A stretch of DNA of 21,998 bases. It comes from Albugo candida. Taxonomy: Eukaryota > Oomycota > Peronosporomycetes > Albuginales. Position 1 is the first letter of the stretch. Each line of letters begins with the position of its first letter. Positions 19,939 through 21,998 of the stretch are shown here, piece by piece. A program made the position numbers and the translations under genes. The notes beneath the pieces are model-generated. The model was not told the DNA's origin. It saw only the letters and a list, made by a program, of their open reading frames with translations, and did no database searches. The stretch spans positions 1 to 21,998 of the forward strand of contig JBDOQK010000103.1 in NCBI GenBank assembly GCA_040437565.1, read 5' to 3'.

Positions 19939-21457
19939 CAATGCAAGGAAACCGCATTGGTGGTTCAGACCCACCATATAAATGAGCGTTTCTTACACTC
20001 AATACACCAATTCAACACATTTGAAGAGATGAAATATCTCAACATGTCGAGATGTACGAAAATGTTCCCATAAAGTAGACAAAGATGGGTATAAAGTAGG
20101 TACAACGCAAACAATTGTGATACCACTACAAAGCCAGAGTCGAGTGGTGGTAGAAGGCAACACTTCTTCTCGAGAAAAGTAAGGGAGCCCCCTACCTGAA
20201 ATTTCATTGCTCAAACCGATGGGAAAGACGTGGAAGCAAGTTATGAACAGCGACGACAATGGAAAAACTTTAGAAATTACAAAATATAATGCGCATGAAA
20301 TGCAGGGAAGGGATTTACGAGGGACCGATTGATGTAACGAGGAAGCAATTATTTGCACCAGATGACATACTCCCGGAAGATTAACAAGCGTTAAGGGGGA
20401 AATCAGCAAACCAGGGTATCTCGTTTAGAGATTCACGCTGACATACTCAATATTAAGTTCTTCTTATAGATCGTCATATGCCTTAGTATTGAAGCACAAA
20501 TGGTTTCACGAAGAAAAGAGAAGAACTGAGAAGAAGCATTTGCATAGATATATTGAGGTGCACACAGGACAAAGTTGGTCAGCAGAGTCACTGTTATGAG
20601 AATAGCAATATCTGAGCTTGAATCACATTAGTTTGAACGTTTACTTTCTTCCAAAACAAATCGAAAAACTGACCAAAAGATTTGATAAAGAGCTGAGAAA
20701 TTATAGAGCAACTGGAAGAGCCATGCAAGTTGTACAATTTTTTGCTATGAATTGACCGCTTGCCAAATGCTCCAAACTCATCAACACGAGAATGCATGCC
20801 TGGAATACCACTTCACACAGGAGATGCATTCACTGATACTAAACTGATTTCCAGAAGAAGAGACTGTTGCAGAGCAGCATCGTTCTTGCAGCATGGGATG
20901 CATAATTCGAAACTATCAAATTCAAGGTTTCGGGAGCCAACACACGGAGAATATGGGCGTCGTTGAGTCTAGATTTCGCAAATACTTTGCAAGCTCTAAT
21001 GGAAACAAGTTTTCGCTGACAGTTTCGTAAGCGACAAGAAAAAAAACAAAATATAAAAAAAACTTTTTTTTACAAAAGGAAAGCTTTCGCTCTTTTGAGT
21101 TCGGAGATGAAATAACTCGTATATCTCAACTAGAAACATGAATGTTGTTACATGATAAAACGCCCTGAATTGGAGTAGCCCTAGCTGAAAATTGAAGGAA
21201 ATGGACGAGACTTGATTGATGCTTATCAGGGGAGGCATGAAGTCAAAAAAGAAAATGGATTATGCGGTGGTATGCGTGATACACTGACCATTCTTGTGAC
21301 CCCAACTAATGCTATTAGCAAGTTAGCAAACTGCGCGCGAAAAGCATGCTCTAAAAGAAAACAAAAAGACTCGGAATCTACGCTCAAGATCAAAAACGCA
21401 ATGAGGACTCCTCAATCATGTCGATCAATGATACATGTAAACAAAGTGAAGAAGTAA
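19939..21457 (+). pseudogene. Broken coding-like pieces downstream of the FHA-like fragment
   Basis: On the plus strand several protein-like stretches occur in different frames. One near 20295-20384 includes YEGPIDVTRKQLFAPDDILP. One near 20620-20750 includes LPKQIEKLTKRFDKELRNYR. One near 20820-20965 changes frame after DAFTDTKLIS. One at 21212-21457 ends in a Lys/Arg-rich tail (KACSKRKQKDSESTLKIKN) that could be a nuclear localisation signal. Stops and frameshifts separate them. Together with the FHA-like head they would make a protein of about 550-600 residues, close to the size of nibrin proteins, but no BRCT or MRE11-binding motif was recognised. Chance frames are likely among them. Confidence 0.27.
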
Positions 21458-21789
21458 AAGTTCGACACAGCAAAGAGAGTTAGTATTTCAATTCCCAGGC
21501 AGGTTGGTTGATGTCAACGCTATACAATATATATAGACGCTTGCTGATTACCGCCACAGCACTATTGGGTTCAAACAAAAAAATAGTAACACAGTTTCCG
21601 TCCAACAGAAAGAGAAGAGCTTTCCAATCTAAAAAGGTCCAAGTATTTAGAAGTCGGGATTTTGATGGAGGCTCTGTAGAGTGAGATCAAAAACCTAAAC
21701 TTCTCAATTTGCCGGATACTAAGTAACCCGCTAATTTAGTAAAAACACCTGAAAAAAACAACTTATTCAACTCTTTCCTCTCGAGAAAA
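21458..21789. other. Spacer before the right-edge reading frame, no gene seen
   Basis: AT-rich, with several A and T runs. A pyrimidine-rich CAACTCTTTCCTCTC block at about 21769-21783, a few bases before the next ATG, loosely resembles the pyrimidine-rich initiator region of oomycete promoters. Confidence 0.35.
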
Positions 21790-21998
21790 ATGGTTCAAGT
21801 CGACATATCGACACAACCCAGGGTGCTAGCGTCCACTTGTAGTGACGTGGCAACCCTCAGGAGTCACCCAGTATTGGGTGATTGCATGATTGTTGATGAG
21901 TCGTCACCCCTGTGTGATGACGTGGAAAGTATCCCCACCCCCAGTGTGACGGTACAGGGTAATACCGGTACTACCGGTGTAGGATGTGGTACCGGTGG
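21790..21998 (+). CDS. 5' end of an unrecognised open reading frame running off the window
   Basis: An ATG with A at -3 and G at +4 opens 69 codons without a stop up to the window edge. The protein begins MVQVDISTQPRVLASTC and has an acidic middle (IVDESSPLCDDVESIP). It then turns into a Gly/Thr-rich stretch (GNTGTTGVGCGTGG) encoded by repeated ACCGGT units. There is no signal peptide or membrane segment at the start. GC content rises sharply compared with the AT-rich spacer to its left, which marks a new sequence unit. It could be a host gene or the start of a gag-like ORF of a further transposable element. Function is unknown. Confidence 0.5.
   Translation, partial: MVQVDISTQPRVLASTCSDVATLRSHPVLGDCMIVDESSPLCDDVESIPTPSVTVQGNTGTTGVGCGTG

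Noticed and set aside
21864-21881. Hairpin with 7-base arms and 4-base loop (TCACCCA...TGGGTGA)
   Set aside because: It lies inside the right-edge reading frame without a terminator-like U tract or other context. Plausibly incidental.
1-21998. CRISPR arrays, tRNA or rRNA genes, bacterial operons
   Set aside because: No regularly spaced repeats, no tRNA B-box with a foldable clover leaf and no rRNA-like stretch were found. The gene style is eukaryotic.

Overview
The window reads as nuclear DNA of a plant-pathogenic oomycete of the Phytophthora or downy-mildew type. This is an inference from the style of a Copia and a Ty3/Gypsy retrotransposon relic, an intron-poor secreted pepsin-like gene and a KN/TALE homeobox gene. 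It is not proven by any marker gene. Three runs of exactly 100 N (3172-3271, 13269-13368, 16205-16304) are scaffold gaps of nominal size.

Layout, left to right. Positions 1 to about 2550 hold the 3' part of a decayed Copia element (integrase, reverse transcriptase, RNase H), cut by the window edge. The next stretch to 3537 has no gene and contains a gap whose two sides carry the same 27 bases. At 3538-4371 (+) lies an intact single-exon gene for a probable secreted pepsin-fold protein in which both catalytic aspartates appear to be replaced. From about 5690 to 10848 lies a heavily decayed Gypsy element with a chromodomain-like tail, a tandem repeat before its reverse transcriptase, antisense open frames after pol, and a probable 3' LTR with a perfect 20-bp palindrome.

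From about 10990 to 15920 there is no intact gene, but coding-like segments in shifting frames follow one another on one strand. They suggest host-gene relics at about 10990-12400 (-), 12505-13045 (+, with splice-like signals) and 14303-15919 (-). At 16440-17240 (-) is an intact homeobox gene with a clear WFxNxR third helix. Upstream of it, 17496-19420 (-) holds another string of frame-shifted fragments. Facing away from that, 19705-19938 (+) encodes a short FHA-like, possibly nibrin-type N-terminus, followed by further broken coding-like pieces to about 21457. The right edge (21790-21998, +) opens a new reading frame with a good start context that runs off the window.

Only three reading frames look usable: the pepsin-like gene, the homeobox gene and the partial right-edge frame. 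The rest is retrotransposon wreckage and probable decaying host genes. No operon-like or pathway relation among the genes is visible. Identifications rest on reading motifs by eye, with no database search.
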